NCBI GenBank assembly: GCA_036399055.1
Contig: DASWNX010000040.1
Coordinates: 124,001 to 188,000 of the forward strand
Reading direction: 5' to 3'
DNA from: Jatrophihabitans sp.
GTDB taxonomy: Bacteria > Actinomycetota > Actinomycetes > Mycobacteriales > Jatrophihabitantaceae
Length of the DNA: 64,000 nucleotides
The notes under the pieces were generated by a model. That model was not told the origin of the DNA. It made no database searches and worked only from the letters and a program-made list of their open reading frames with translations. Made by a program: the position numbers and the translations under genes. Below, piece after piece: positions 15,621 through 24,052 of the stretch. The stretch's first letter is position 1; each line of letters opens with the position of its first letter.

Positions 15621-15714
15621 GCGGTTTTGTCAGAGGGTGTGTTTAGCCTTCAGTCCATGCCCGCAGATCAGCGCCGCCGCCCACCTCAAGCCTTGCTGCG
15701 CAAGCAATTCTTGC

Positions 15715-15758
15715 TGGACATGCAGTCAGATCGTGCTAGTGTTCGAACACACTTTCGA
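15715..15758 (+). promoter_or_regulatory. Promoter with LexA (SOS) box ahead of the HEPN-methyltransferase-dinB genes
   Basis: A -35 candidate TGGACA (15715-15720), 16-base spacer and -10 candidate TAGTGT (15737-15742) are followed at once by TCGAAC-ACAC-TTTCGA (15743-15758). This matches the actinobacterial LexA box TCGAAC-N4-GTTCGA at 11 of 12 fixed positions. Binding there would block the start site of the transcript. The 15621-15714 segment before it shows nothing recognisable. Confidence 0.6.
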
Positions 15759-15784
15759 TTCAGTGCACCGGCGAGGAGAACCTC

Positions 15785-16186
15785 ATGACGAGTCCGCTGC
15801 CGTTCAGTGTCGGGTCGTTACTGTCCCAGGCCAAGACCACCTGGGCCGAAGCGGTCCTGGAACCCCGGGCGACCGAGAAGTACCGCTCGGCTCACGTCGC
15901 CGCCCTGCGGGCTGCTGCCGCAGTGCTGGCGTTGCGGGCGCGGCCAGTCGCGGCCAGTCGCCGTCGGCCGACCAGCGCGTGGGTGTTGCTTGAGACGGTG
16001 ACGCCCGAACTGGCCGATTGGGCGGTCTACTTCGCCGACAGCGCACACCGCCGGGCGGCTATTGAGGCGGGTGTGATGACAGTCGTTTCCGAGCGAGACG
16101 CTGATGACCTGCTGCGGGCGGCCGGCGAGTTCATCGCAATAGTCGAGCGGATGGTCGGAGGGCTCGTGCTCGAGGTCGCCAGTTGA
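15785..16186 (+). CDS. SAV_6107-type HEPN domain protein
   Basis: A 133-residue helical protein resembling the actinobacterial family known from SAV_6107, whose fold is HEPN (often RNases or partners of nucleic-acid systems). The recognisable part is WAVYFADSAHRRAAIEAG followed by VVSERDADDLLRAAGEFIAIVERMV. A classical R-x4-6-H RNase motif is not evident, so activity is uncertain. AGGAGA lies five bases before ATG 15785. It heads a transcript with a methyltransferase and dinB behind a LexA-like box. Its last 20 bases including the stop are duplicated in tandem. Confidence 0.75.
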   Translation: MTSPLPFSVGSLLSQAKTTWAEAVLEPRATEKYRSAHVAALRAAAAVLALRARPVAASRRRPTSAWVLLETVTPELADWAVYFADSAHRRAAIEAGVMTVVSERDADDLLRAAGEFIAIVERMVGGLVLEVAS

Positions 16187-16206
16187 TGCTCGAGGTCGCC
16201 AGTTGA
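16167..16206 (+). repeat. Perfect 20-bp tandem duplication over the HEPN stop codon
   Basis: TGCTCGAGGTCGCCAGTTGA occurs twice back to back (16167-16186 and 16187-16206). The first copy encodes the last residues and stop of the HEPN protein; the second is noncoding. Perfect identity suggests a recent event. Confidence 0.95.
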
Positions 16207-16220
16207 ACGGTGCGCAGCGC

Positions 16221-16226
16221 TAATGT
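16221..16226 (+). promoter_or_regulatory. Candidate internal -10 box before the methyltransferase
   Basis: TAATGT followed by eight bases and GTG 16235, the same arrangement as before the prenyl synthase and YbaK genes. If used, the methyltransferase and dinB could be transcribed without the SOS promoter, and ATG 16223, which lies inside the box, would not be the start. Confidence 0.3.
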
Positions 16227-17017
16227 CTGTTCTCGTGGCTAGTGATGCGCCCGACCAGACAGCCGAGGGTGTCCGCCTGCCCGCCTCGCTCGCCGGCGAC
16301 CAGTCACCGGGCGGCCGCTCACCGCTGCTGTGGGCCAGCTTGCGGCACATCCTGCAAGACAGGCAGGACGACCAGAGCGTCGCCGCGCCGCGAGTGCTCG
16401 ACTGCGGTGGCGGCTCGGGCAGCTTGGCCGTGCCGCTGGCGGTCCTTGGCGCGGTGGTGACCGTGGTCGACGTCAGCATCGACGCGCTGGCAACGCTGAC
16501 GCGCCGGGCCGCTGAGGCCGGCGTCTCTGACCGGGTGACTGCTGTCCAGGGCGAGGCCGAGTCCCTCGCCCAACTCGCGACGGCCGACACCTTTGATCTG
16601 GTGCTCGCCCATGACGTGCTCGAGGACGTGCAGGATCCCGCTCTGGTGCTGGGCCAGATCGCCGGCGTGCTCCGCCCCGGTGGAGTGCTGAGCGTGGTGG
16701 TCGCCAATCCGGTGGCCGGCGTGCTCGCCCGGGTGCTGGCAGGGGACGTGGCCGGCGCCCTGGCCGTCTACCGCCAGCCGGTCGCTCAGGCCTATGACGG
16801 CCAGTCACTGGCCGGCCTGTGCCTGGCGGCTGGCCTCCAGGTCCAGTCGGTCGAGGGGCTGGGTGTGTTCACCGACCTGGTTCCCGGCATCGAGCTCGAC
16901 CGTCCGGGTGCGATCGCCGCGCTGTCGGAGCTGGAGTCGGCGGTGGCCGGTCAACCGCCCTACCGCGACATCGCCTCCCGACTGCACGTGCAGGCCAGCC
17001 GCCCGAGCGCCGGCTAG
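16223..17017 (+). CDS. Class I SAM-dependent methyltransferase
   Basis: A 264-residue methyltransferase of the UbiE/SmtA type. Motif I is VLDCGGGSGSLAVPLA, the acidic residue ending strand 2 is in TVVDVSID, motif II/post-I is DLVLAHDVLEDVQDP and motif III LRPGGVLSVVVAN. The substrate is unknown. The homologue adjacent to dinB and dcw genes in other actinobacteria is likewise uncharacterised. Starts ATG 16223 or GTG 16235; no ribosome site precedes either. It is followed by dinB after 18 bp, so the two are cotranscribed. Confidence 0.88.
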   Translation: MSVLVASDAPDQTAEGVRLPASLAGDQSPGGRSPLLWASLRHILQDRQDDQSVAAPRVLDCGGGSGSLAVPLAVLGAVVTVVDVSIDALATLTRRAAEAGVSDRVTAVQGEAESLAQLATADTFDLVLAHDVLEDVQDPALVLGQIAGVLRPGGVLSVVVANPVAGVLARVLAGDVAGALAVYRQPVAQAYDGQSLAGLCLAAGLQVQSVEGLGVFTDLVPGIELDRPGAIAALSELESAVAGQPPYRDIASRLHVQASRPSAG

Positions 17018-17035
17018 GACGGGGCACCGGGCTGC

Positions 17036-18340
17036 ATGGGGCGAAGCGCGGACCTGCCCCGATCATCGGGAGAGATCGACGGCGACGACACCGGCTGTCA
17101 TGTGCTGCATGTCGACATGGACGCCTTCTTCGCCAGTGTCGAGATCAGGGCACGGCCGGAGCTGCGCGGCCTTCCGGTGGCGGTCGGAGGCGCCGAAGGC
17201 CGAGGAGTGGTGATGGCGGCTTCCTACCCGGCCCGGGTGTTCGGAGTCCGCAGCGCGATGTCCATGGCACAGGCGTTGCGGCTATGCCCGCAGCTGGTCG
17301 TGGTCACGCCCAACCGCACCGCCTACACCGAGGCGTCGAGCGCGGTCATGCGAATCCTCGCCGACGTCACGCCGCTGGTCGAGCCGTTGTCGCTGGACGA
17401 GGCATTCCTCGACGTGTCGGGGGCGGTCGGGCTGTTCGGCCGGCCGGCTGACATCGCCCGCCAGATCCGGCGCCGGGTTTTTTCCGAGCATCAGCTGACC
17501 TGCTCGGTCGGGATCGCCCCGATCAAGTCGGTGGCAAAGCTGGCCTCGGGCAGTTGCAAGCCGGACGGCTTGCGGGTGGTCAGCAAGGCCGGCGTGTTGG
17601 ACTTTCTGCACCCGCTGCCGGTGACCGCCCTGTGGGGGGTGGGGCAGCGCACCGCCGAGCTGCTGCGCAGGCTGGGCATCCGCACCGTCGAAGACCTGGC
17701 GGTGACCCCGCTGGACACCCTGCGGCGAACGGTGGGGGCCGCCTCGGCTGATCACCTGCACGCGCTGGCAAACGGGCACGACGAGCGTGCGGTCAACCCG
17801 GCTCAGGTGGAGAAGTCGATCTCCACTGACCGGACGCTGGCTGCCGACCTGCTCACCGAGGCCGAGGTCTGCCGTGAGTTGCTGCGCGCCTCGGGCGAGG
17901 TGGCGGAGCGGTTGCGCCGGGGCGGCTGGGTGGCCCGCACCGTCGGGATCAAGATCCGGTTCGCAGACTTCACCACCGTCACCCGCGTGCACACTCTGGC
18001 CGAGCCGACTGACGTGGCGACGGTGGTGTACACGCAGACGGTGAAGCTGTACCGGTCGCTGAAGTTGGATCAGCCGCGGATCAGATTGGTCGGCGTCAAG
18101 GCCGAGAACCTGCGCCCGGTCGGTGAGGCGACCCAGCTCGCGCTGGACCTGTTCGGCGATCAGCAGTCGGCCGCCACGCCTACGGATCGGGTGATCGACG
18201 CGCTGGCAGCTCGTTTCGGCAAGCCTGTCGTGGGGCCGGCGTCCTTGCTCGGCCGGCAGTCAGCAGACCGGTCGGCGGCCGGTTTCAACCGCTCTGCGGA
18301 CCGATCGGGGCGGTTGGACCCCGGTGGAGATAACGAATGA
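17036..18340 (+). CDS. dinB: DNA polymerase IV (Y-family translesion polymerase)
   Basis: Error-prone polymerase that bypasses damaged template bases. The 434-residue protein shows HVDMDAFFASVE with catalytic Asp, the YPARVFGVRSAMSM finger segment, the SLDEAFLDVSG motif with the second catalytic acidic pair, SVGIAPIKSVAKLAS, and the helix-hairpin-helix LWGVGQRTAELLRRLGI. A sliding-clamp binding motif TQLALDLF is present near residue 365. The C-terminal 50 residues (QSADRSAAGFNRSADRSGR) are low-complexity. It follows HEPN and methyltransferase genes behind a LexA-like box, suggesting damage induction. Confidence 0.95.
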   Translation: MGRSADLPRSSGEIDGDDTGCHVLHVDMDAFFASVEIRARPELRGLPVAVGGAEGRGVVMAASYPARVFGVRSAMSMAQALRLCPQLVVVTPNRTAYTEASSAVMRILADVTPLVEPLSLDEAFLDVSGAVGLFGRPADIARQIRRRVFSEHQLTCSVGIAPIKSVAKLASGSCKPDGLRVVSKAGVLDFLHPLPVTALWGVGQRTAELLRRLGIRTVEDLAVTPLDTLRRTVGAASADHLHALANGHDERAVNPAQVEKSISTDRTLAADLLTEAEVCRELLRASGEVAERLRRGGWVARTVGIKIRFADFTTVTRVHTLAEPTDVATVVYTQTVKLYRSLKLDQPRIRLVGVKAENLRPVGEATQLALDLFGDQQSAATPTDRVIDALAARFGKPVVGPASLLGRQSADRSAAGFNRSADRSGRLDPGGDNE

Positions 18341-18499
18341 TCCCCGGCAGGCCAGCAATCACCGCAGACAACTTTCGCACTCACATTTCGGCTCGTATGC
18401 TCGGTGGTGTGTCCCTTCACCCGCCGCACTGCACTTCTGGCGTTGATGGACAAGCTCTGGTAATGGTTCACTACATAGCGACAGGGATTGGAGGGCATC

Positions 18500-18883
18500 A
18501 TGCCGCTCTCCGAGCATGAGCAGAGACTGCTCGATGAGATTGAACAGGCCCTGTACGCGGAGGACCCGAAGTTCGCGTCCTCTGTCAGGTCGGCCCGTCC
18601 TAGGAACCGTGCGCGCACAATGCTCGCGTTGTCCGTGGTCGGTGTCCTACTCGGGCTTGCGGTGGTGTTGGTCGGTCTGACAGCCAACCTGATTCTGCTG
18701 GGTGTGCTCGGTTTTGTGTTGATAGTCGGATCGTGTGTGGCTGCCGCCAGTGCCCTGCGAGGTCCGCGGCAGAACGGAACGACATCGCTGGCCGCTCAGG
18801 CCAGTCAGCCACGCAACGCGAAGTCGAACACTTTGCGCACCAAGATGGAAGACCGGATGCGCAAGCGGTTCGACGAAAGCTGA
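18500..18883 (+). CDS. DUF3040 membrane protein (Rv2169c-like)
   Basis: A 127-residue protein with the DUF3040 signature MPLSEHEQRLLDEIEQALYAEDPKFASSVR at the N-terminus (cytoplasmic), two membrane helices (about residues 42-85) and a basic C-terminus ending KMEDRMRKRFDES. Function is unknown; the gene is conserved near dcw clusters in actinobacteria, including Rv2169c of M. tuberculosis. Start ATG 18500 has GGAGGG five bases upstream. It stands 159 bp after dinB and probably has its own promoter (TATGCT near 18398 is a weak -10 candidate). Confidence 0.85.
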   Translation: MPLSEHEQRLLDEIEQALYAEDPKFASSVRSARPRNRARTMLALSVVGVLLGLAVVLVGLTANLILLGVLGFVLIVGSCVAAASALRGPRQNGTTSLAAQASQPRNAKSNTLRTKMEDRMRKRFDES

Positions 18884-19080
18884 TTCACCGCTCAACGGCC
18901 CCGGCTCGCTGACTGCGCCTACAACCCAGCCAGTGGACCGGGGTCGCTGTCTGTGCCGGTAAGCCCCCAGCAGGGCCGGTGAGCCCCAGCAGGGCCGGCA
19001 AGCCGCAGGTCCGGTAGTCACAGGTTCGGTAGCCACAGCAGGGCCGGTAGTCACAGCAGGCCAGGCCCGACCCAGGCAGG

Positions 19081-19213
19081 CGCCCAGCCGGCAGTCAACC
19101 AAGGGCGCTGGACGCCCAGCCAAGCAGCGCGATCGCAGGCCCTGGCCGCCCAGCCGGCAGTCAACCAAGGGCGCTGGACGCCCAGCCAGGCAGTCAACCA
19201 GTTTCTGGACGCC
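19081..19213 (+). repeat. Imperfect 66-bp tandem repeat in a 471-bp noncoding gap
   Basis: A 42-bp segment beginning CGCCCAGCCGGCAGTCAACC is present identically at 19081-19122 and 19147-19188, and a shorter third piece (GGCAGTCAACCA...TGGACGCC) follows from 19189. The preceding 18950-19060 contains several AGCAGGGCCGG units. No convincing ORF lies between the DUF3040 stop at 18883 and the transglutaminase stop at 19355; the genes converge here and no terminator with a T-run was seen. Confidence 0.85.
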
Positions 19214-19354
19214 AGGGCTTGGCAGTCACAGAGGCGGGGGTTCGCCCGCTCTTCAGCCAGGCAGGCCGCACCCCAGGGGCGGCAAACCCGCCAGCTCCGC
19301 CTCAGGGGGCTACCCGTCCGGGGGCTAGCAAGGATGGTGAGAGGCGCCGCAGGC

Positions 19355-21661
19355 TCAGCGCCGCCAGCGTGGCTGGCCCATCAGCGACCGGGGGATCCAC
19401 CGGTGCATCAGGCTGAGCCGCCGGTCGGTCCGTCGCGCCCATCGGGTCAACGCCTGGTCAAGGGCGGCAATGGACTCGGCGGGCACCTCATCGACCAGCT
19501 GCGCGCTGAACCGGTCACGCTCGACCCGGTCGGCCACCGCGGAGACCGCGGCGCGGCCGCGCTCATCGACGCCGTGCCGTGACAACCAGCCGGCGACCTG
19601 GCCAACGGTGACGGTGCTGGGCCACAAGGCGTCCCGGTCGGTGGCCGTCGCCGCCAGCTCCAACCAGAGCGGTTCGGGGTTGCCGGTCGTCCGGGCGCGC
19701 TCCAGCCGTCGCCGGCGTTGCCGTTGCCGTAGCCACTGCGGGCCGAAGACCACCGCGGCGAGCACCAGCAGCACCAGCAGCACCAGCAGCGCGATCCCCA
19801 GCGCAGCGCTGGAAGGCCCGAAACCGTCCTCGGACGCGGCGTTCTGGCTCGCCTGCCCATCCGCCGGGGCGCTGGAGGAGAGCTGGGTCCGTCTCGCGGT
19901 CGGCTCCGCGGTCTCCTCGGCGGCGGCGTCCTCGGGATGAGGCGCCCACGGCAGCGCCACCGCCCGGCTCGCTTCGGCGCCGACCAGCGGGGTGGGGTCG
20001 AACGGAACCCAACCGACCTGCGGGAAGAACACCTCTACCCAGGAGTGCGCGTCAGAGGTCATGACGGTGAAGACGCCGTCGGTGTTCGGGTCGCGATGGG
20101 TGTAGCCGATCACGACGCGACTGGGCAAGCCGGCCTGGCGCATCAGCACCGCGGCGGCGGCGGCGTACTGCTGGCAGAAGCCCTTCCTGTTCGCCAGGAA
20201 GGACACCAGCGCGTCGCGGCCGTCATCGGCGCCGGTGCTCAAGGTGTAGACGAAGTTGTTCGCGGGGGTGGTGAAGTACTCCGAGATCGCCTTCGCCTTC
20301 TCATAGGGGCTGTCCTTGCCGGCGGTCAACTGGTCGCTGAGCGCTTTGACCGAGGAGGGGAATTCCGGGACGTCGAGCAGCCGCGCGCGCGTGGGCTCGT
20401 CCGGAGGCGTCCACGCCGACGCCTTTTTCAGGACGTCCGTCGACGGGTTCGGCTGGGCGACCCGTTGGGTGTAGGTCATGCCGCGGGTCAGCTTGGCGTT
20501 CACCACGCTGGCGGTGGCCGCGTTCCAGGAGCCGCCGCCAGGAGTCCGCAGGCTCCGCGGGTTCGACAGGATCGGCAGTGTCGAGCCGCCGAGCGCCAGG
20601 AGCGTGAAGGTGGCCTCGAACTCGAACGGGCTCGACAGGTCGTCGTCGCTGCTGTCATCGTCGGGGCTGATGGTGAACGGGCCCCTCAGCCCACTCAGCC
20701 TGGATGGTCCTTCCCAGCGCTTCCAGCCGTCGTCGGAGAACCGGTCCAGGACCTCCTGACGGACGTAGAACGGGCGCCCGCTATCGACCTTCACCTGGAA
20801 CAGCGGGATCTGCTTGGACCGCTGCAGTTGACCGCGCAGCGAGGCCAGGCTGCTCAGCACGATCTGGCCGTTACCCGTGCCAGGGCCGTCGCCGCCGTGG
20901 TGGGTTGCCCGGGCGAGCACGTTCACCGACACCGACGGCAGCAGTAGCGGAACCAGCAGGGCCGCCACCACCCCGGTCACGGCCATCCGCCGGGCACCAC
21001 CGAGCCGGCCTGCCGAGCCGTCCACCGAGGGCCCCCAGGCTCGGTCCTGCAGCCTGGTCCCCGACAACAGGATCAGCAGGAAGCCGCCGGCGGCAGCGGC
21101 GAACCACACCGGGTGAGCGGCGTTCGACGAGGTCGCCGACGCGATCGCCAGCACCTCCAGCAGGGGAGCCGCTGCCAGCAGCGGCCGGCGCAGCAGCACA
21201 CCGAGGACGTCGGTCAGGGCCACCAGCCCCACCAGAGCCGCGGCGACCAGCAGCCGCAGCGCGCCGGTGGAGGCCAGCGGGGCTTGCTCCTGCTTGATCA
21301 GGGTGTTCGCCGCGGCGACCAGGTCGCCGATGTCTGACAGCGACGACGGCGTCGGCAACACACCCAGCAGCAGGTGCTGCGGAACGAATACCCACAGCAG
21401 CATCAGCACCGAGGCCGCCAGACCCACCAGGCTGTGCCACCAGCGTGGCGCCGAGCGCAACCGGAACAGGGTGACGACCGCCAGATAGGGCAGCACGCAA
21501 CCCACGCTGACTATCAGCCAGGACCAGTCGGTGAAGACCGAGCGCAGCGGCAGGGTGGTCAGCAGGACGCCGGCCGCCACAGTGCCGGTGGCGGCCGCGA
21601 CGACCGGGTCGGGCCCGGCGCCGTGCCGGGCAGTGGCCTTGGACTTGGCAGCGGCGTTCAT
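19355..21661 (-). CDS. Transglutaminase-like membrane protein (TgpA/DUF3488 type)
   Basis: A 768-residue integral membrane protein: an N-terminal block of about six helices (residues 20-240, DUF3488/TgpA N-terminal), a large extracytoplasmic region with a transglutaminase-like core, one membrane helix near residue 640 (ALGIALLVLLVLLVLAAVV) and a cytoplasmic DUF4129-like tail. The papain-like triad is visible as the Cys in NRKGFCQQYAAAAAVLMRQ, His in TSDAHSWVEVFF and Asp in VPFDPTP. It follows the DUF58 gene with an ATGA overlap, forming the moxR-DUF58-transglutaminase cluster thought to act in assembly or processing at the cell surface. Confidence 0.9.
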   Translation of the reverse strand: MNAAAKSKATARHGAGPDPVVAAATGTVAAGVLLTTLPLRSVFTDWSWLIVSVGCVLPYLAVVTLFRLRSAPRWWHSLVGLAASVLMLLWVFVPQHLLLGVLPTPSSLSDIGDLVAAANTLIKQEQAPLASTGALRLLVAAALVGLVALTDVLGVLLRRPLLAAAPLLEVLAIASATSSNAAHPVWFAAAAGGFLLILLSGTRLQDRAWGPSVDGSAGRLGGARRMAVTGVVAALLVPLLLPSVSVNVLARATHHGGDGPGTGNGQIVLSSLASLRGQLQRSKQIPLFQVKVDSGRPFYVRQEVLDRFSDDGWKRWEGPSRLSGLRGPFTISPDDDSSDDDLSSPFEFEATFTLLALGGSTLPILSNPRSLRTPGGGSWNAATASVVNAKLTRGMTYTQRVAQPNPSTDVLKKASAWTPPDEPTRARLLDVPEFPSSVKALSDQLTAGKDSPYEKAKAISEYFTTPANNFVYTLSTGADDGRDALVSFLANRKGFCQQYAAAAAVLMRQAGLPSRVVIGYTHRDPNTDGVFTVMTSDAHSWVEVFFPQVGWVPFDPTPLVGAEASRAVALPWAPHPEDAAAEETAEPTARRTQLSSSAPADGQASQNAASEDGFGPSSAALGIALLVLLVLLVLAAVVFGPQWLRQRQRRRRLERARTTGNPEPLWLELAATATDRDALWPSTVTVGQVAGWLSRHGVDERGRAAVSAVADRVERDRFSAQLVDEVPAESIAALDQALTRWARRTDRRLSLMHRWIPRSLMGQPRWRR

Positions 21662-22968
21662 CGGAGGCTCGCAACGCGTGCCGAGAGCAGGCTGGGCCAG
21701 AGGTCGCCGACGTCGTCGCCGGCCTCGGCCGGCACCACCCGCCACCCGGCGGCGCGCAGGGCGTCTGCGCTGGACTGCCAGGCTGCCTCGGCGAGCTGGT
21801 CATTGGCAGCGCCGTTCCAGGTCCAGGGCCGCAGCAGCAGCGCCACCGCCGAACCGGGGGACTGGGGCCGGCTCAGCAGCCCGCCGATGGAGCTCTTGGG
21901 GGTGGCCGCCAGCACGGCGAACACCGCGGCGTCACGGCCCAACCCGCTCAGCGCGGCCGCCAGCGGATCGAGGTCGGCGCGCAGAGCGGGCTTCACCTCG
22001 GCGAGCAGGTCCAGGATCGCCGAGGGGGTGTCATGCGCGACCTGCCCGTCGCCGGTCACCAACGCGACCCGCCGGCCCTGCTCGGCCAGGTGGCAGCCGA
22101 TGCTGGCGGCTGCCGAGACTGCCCATTCCAGCGCCTCGGAGTCCGGCTGAGCCGGTGACGTCGGGTAGGCCATCGCCCGGTGGTCCAGCAGCACCAGGGA
22201 CTCACCGTGCCAGGGCCGTTCCTCCTGCCGGACCATGAACGCTCCCGAGCGGGCGGTGCTGCGCCAGTGGATCTTGCGCAGGTCATCGCCGTGGCGGTAC
22301 TCGCGCACCGAGGCGTCATCCGAGCCTCCGACGCCGACCGAGTGGCTGAGGGTGGCCGCGCCGTCTCGCCAGGCGATCGGCAGGCTCAGGCGTGCCAGCG
22401 GGGTGGTCGCCGGTCGCACGATCAGCTCGCCGACGTCGGTGGATCGGGTGTCGGCGGTGACCAGGCCGAAGGGATCGCTGGCCATCACGGTGGTCGGTCC
22501 GACGGTGTACCGGCCACGACGCAGCGCCGGCAACGGGTAAGCCACCGTGCGGCGCTGTCGGCCGCGGACTCCGGCCACGCTGAATCGCAGTGGACGCCCG
22601 CCCGGCACCGTCTCGGTGACGCGCAGCGGCCCGGTGCCGAAGCTGTGCGGGTTGCTGAGCACCAGCCGGACCCGCGCCTGCTCGCCGACCACGATCCGCG
22701 CCGGCGTCACGGCGTGCCCGATTCGCAGGCCCGAGCGGGCTTGCCGGACGGCGAGCCAGGCCGGCACGGGCAGCACCAGCAGCAGCACGCCCAGGCGCTG
22801 CAGGTCCAGCACGCCGAGCATCATCCCGGTCGCCAGCGAGATCAGCCCCACCGTGATGAAGGTGCGGCCGCGGCTGGACAGCGCCACCCGCTGGGTTCCG
22901 ATCGAGGTGGTGGTGTCGATCACCGGCGGTGCCGCCGAGGAACCACCACGGGTTCGGTTCGTCGCCAC
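21658..22968 (-). CDS. DUF58 domain protein
   Basis: A 436-residue protein with two N-terminal membrane helices (ITVGLISLATGMMLGV and LGVLLLVLPVPAWLAV, residues 38-72), a beta-rich extracytoplasmic part and the DUF58 signature REYRHGDDLRKIHWRSTARSG near residue 222. DUF58 proteins carry a von Willebrand A-like fold and partner with MoxR ATPases. Start GTG 22968 follows the moxR stop by 10 bp. Confidence 0.9.
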   Translation of the reverse strand: MATNRTRGGSSAAPPVIDTTTSIGTQRVALSSRGRTFITVGLISLATGMMLGVLDLQRLGVLLLVLPVPAWLAVRQARSGLRIGHAVTPARIVVGEQARVRLVLSNPHSFGTGPLRVTETVPGGRPLRFSVAGVRGRQRRTVAYPLPALRRGRYTVGPTTVMASDPFGLVTADTRSTDVGELIVRPATTPLARLSLPIAWRDGAATLSHSVGVGGSDDASVREYRHGDDLRKIHWRSTARSGAFMVRQEERPWHGESLVLLDHRAMAYPTSPAQPDSEALEWAVSAAASIGCHLAEQGRRVALVTGDGQVAHDTPSAILDLLAEVKPALRADLDPLAAALSGLGRDAAVFAVLAATPKSSIGGLLSRPQSPGSAVALLLRPWTWNGAANDQLAEAAWQSSADALRAAGWRVVPAEAGDDVGDLWPSLLSARVASLR

Positions 22969-22978
22969 GAGTGCTGCC

Positions 22979-24052
22979 CTATCCGCGAGGGCTGGCTACC
23001 GGAATCGGGACCTTGGCCACGATCTCTGCCAGCAGATCTTCAGGTGAGCGGCCGGCCACAGTGGCGGTGGCCGCCGGAATCAACCGGTGGGCCAGCACCG
23101 GCACGGCCAGTCTCTGCACGTCGTCGGGCAGCACGTAGTCCCGGCCGGCCAGCGCGGCCGCGGCCTTGGCGGTGCGCAGCAGGTGCAGCGAGGCGCGCGG
23201 CGAGGCGCCGAGCCGGATCTCGGGATGGTTGCGGGTGGTCTCGGCCAGCGTGACGACGTAGTCCTTCACCGACTCCACGACGTGCACGGTCCGGACGGTC
23301 TCGATCAGGCCGCGGATGTGGGCGGCGTCAGAGACCGACCGCAGCGTGGACAGCGGGTCGACGGTGGTCTGGTCGCTGAGCATGGCGATCTCGGCGGTGC
23401 GGTCGGGGTAGCCCAGTGAGATCTTGGCGGTGAACCGGTCACGCTGGGCTTCGGGCAGGGCGTAGGTGCCCTCCATCTCCACCGGGTTCTGGGTGGCCAG
23501 CACCAGGAACGGCGCCTGCAGCTCGTAGCGCATGCCGTCGACGGTCACCTGCCGCTCGGCCATGCACTCCAGCAGCGCCGCCTGGGTCTTGGGAGAGGCG
23601 CGGTTGATCTCGTCGCCCAGCAGGATGTTGGCGAAGACCGGGCCGGGCTTGAACTCGAAGTCGCTGGTCTCGGCGTTGAAGATGGAAACACCCGTGACGT
23701 CGCTGGGCAGCAGGTCGGGGGTGAACTGGATCCGCCGCACCGAGCAGTCGATGGAGCGGGCCAGCGCCTTGGCGAAGGTGGTCTTGCCCACGCCGGGCAC
23801 GTCCTCGATCAACAGGTGGCCTTCGGCCAGCAAGACTGTGACGCCGAGCCGGATCACCTCGTACTTGCCGGCGATGACCTTCTCGATGTTGGCGATGATG
23901 CGCTGGGCTGCCGGGCCCACGTCGGCGATCGAGGGCGCGGGCGCGGAGGCCGAGGGGTCCACCGCGCCGTTGGCGCCCGAGGGCGAGCCGTGACCGTTCT
24001 GCCGCGCGGGACCGGCCGCCGGCTGAGCGGCCTGAGCTGCTGCATGTGTCAC
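22979..24052 (-). CDS. MoxR-family AAA+ ATPase
   Basis: Chaperone-like ATPase expected to act on the DUF58 and transglutaminase partners encoded directly downstream. Walker A is EDVPGVGKTTFAKALA, Walker B ANILLGDEINRASPKTQAALLE, sensor 1 ATQNPVEMEGTYALPEAQRDRF, and the C-terminal lid LGASPRASLHLLRTAKAAAAL. The N-terminal 45 residues are Ala/Pro/Gln-rich. GTG 24052 is a compromise start without a good ribosome site; the frame is open to 24244. A stronger ribosome site at 24227-24232 serves a different, 21-codon ORF. Confidence 0.88.
   Translation of the reverse strand: MTHAAAQAAQPAAGPARQNGHGSPSGANGAVDPSASAPAPSIADVGPAAQRIIANIEKVIAGKYEVIRLGVTVLLAEGHLLIEDVPGVGKTTFAKALARSIDCSVRRIQFTPDLLPSDVTGVSIFNAETSDFEFKPGPVFANILLGDEINRASPKTQAALLECMAERQVTVDGMRYELQAPFLVLATQNPVEMEGTYALPEAQRDRFTAKISLGYPDRTAEIAMLSDQTTVDPLSTLRSVSDAAHIRGLIETVRTVHVVESVKDYVVTLAETTRNHPEIRLGASPRASLHLLRTAKAAAALAGRDYVLPDDVQRLAVPVLAHRLIPAATATVAGRSPEDLLAEIVAKVPIPVASPRG

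Noticed and set aside
15637..15784. Short plus-strand ORF upstream of the HEPN gene
   Set aside because: It crosses the promoter and LexA-like box and has no ribosome site or homology.
19081..19213. CRISPR-like array
   Set aside because: The repeat is 42 bp in a 66-bp period with only two full copies, and no cas genes are in the window; it is an ordinary tandem repeat.
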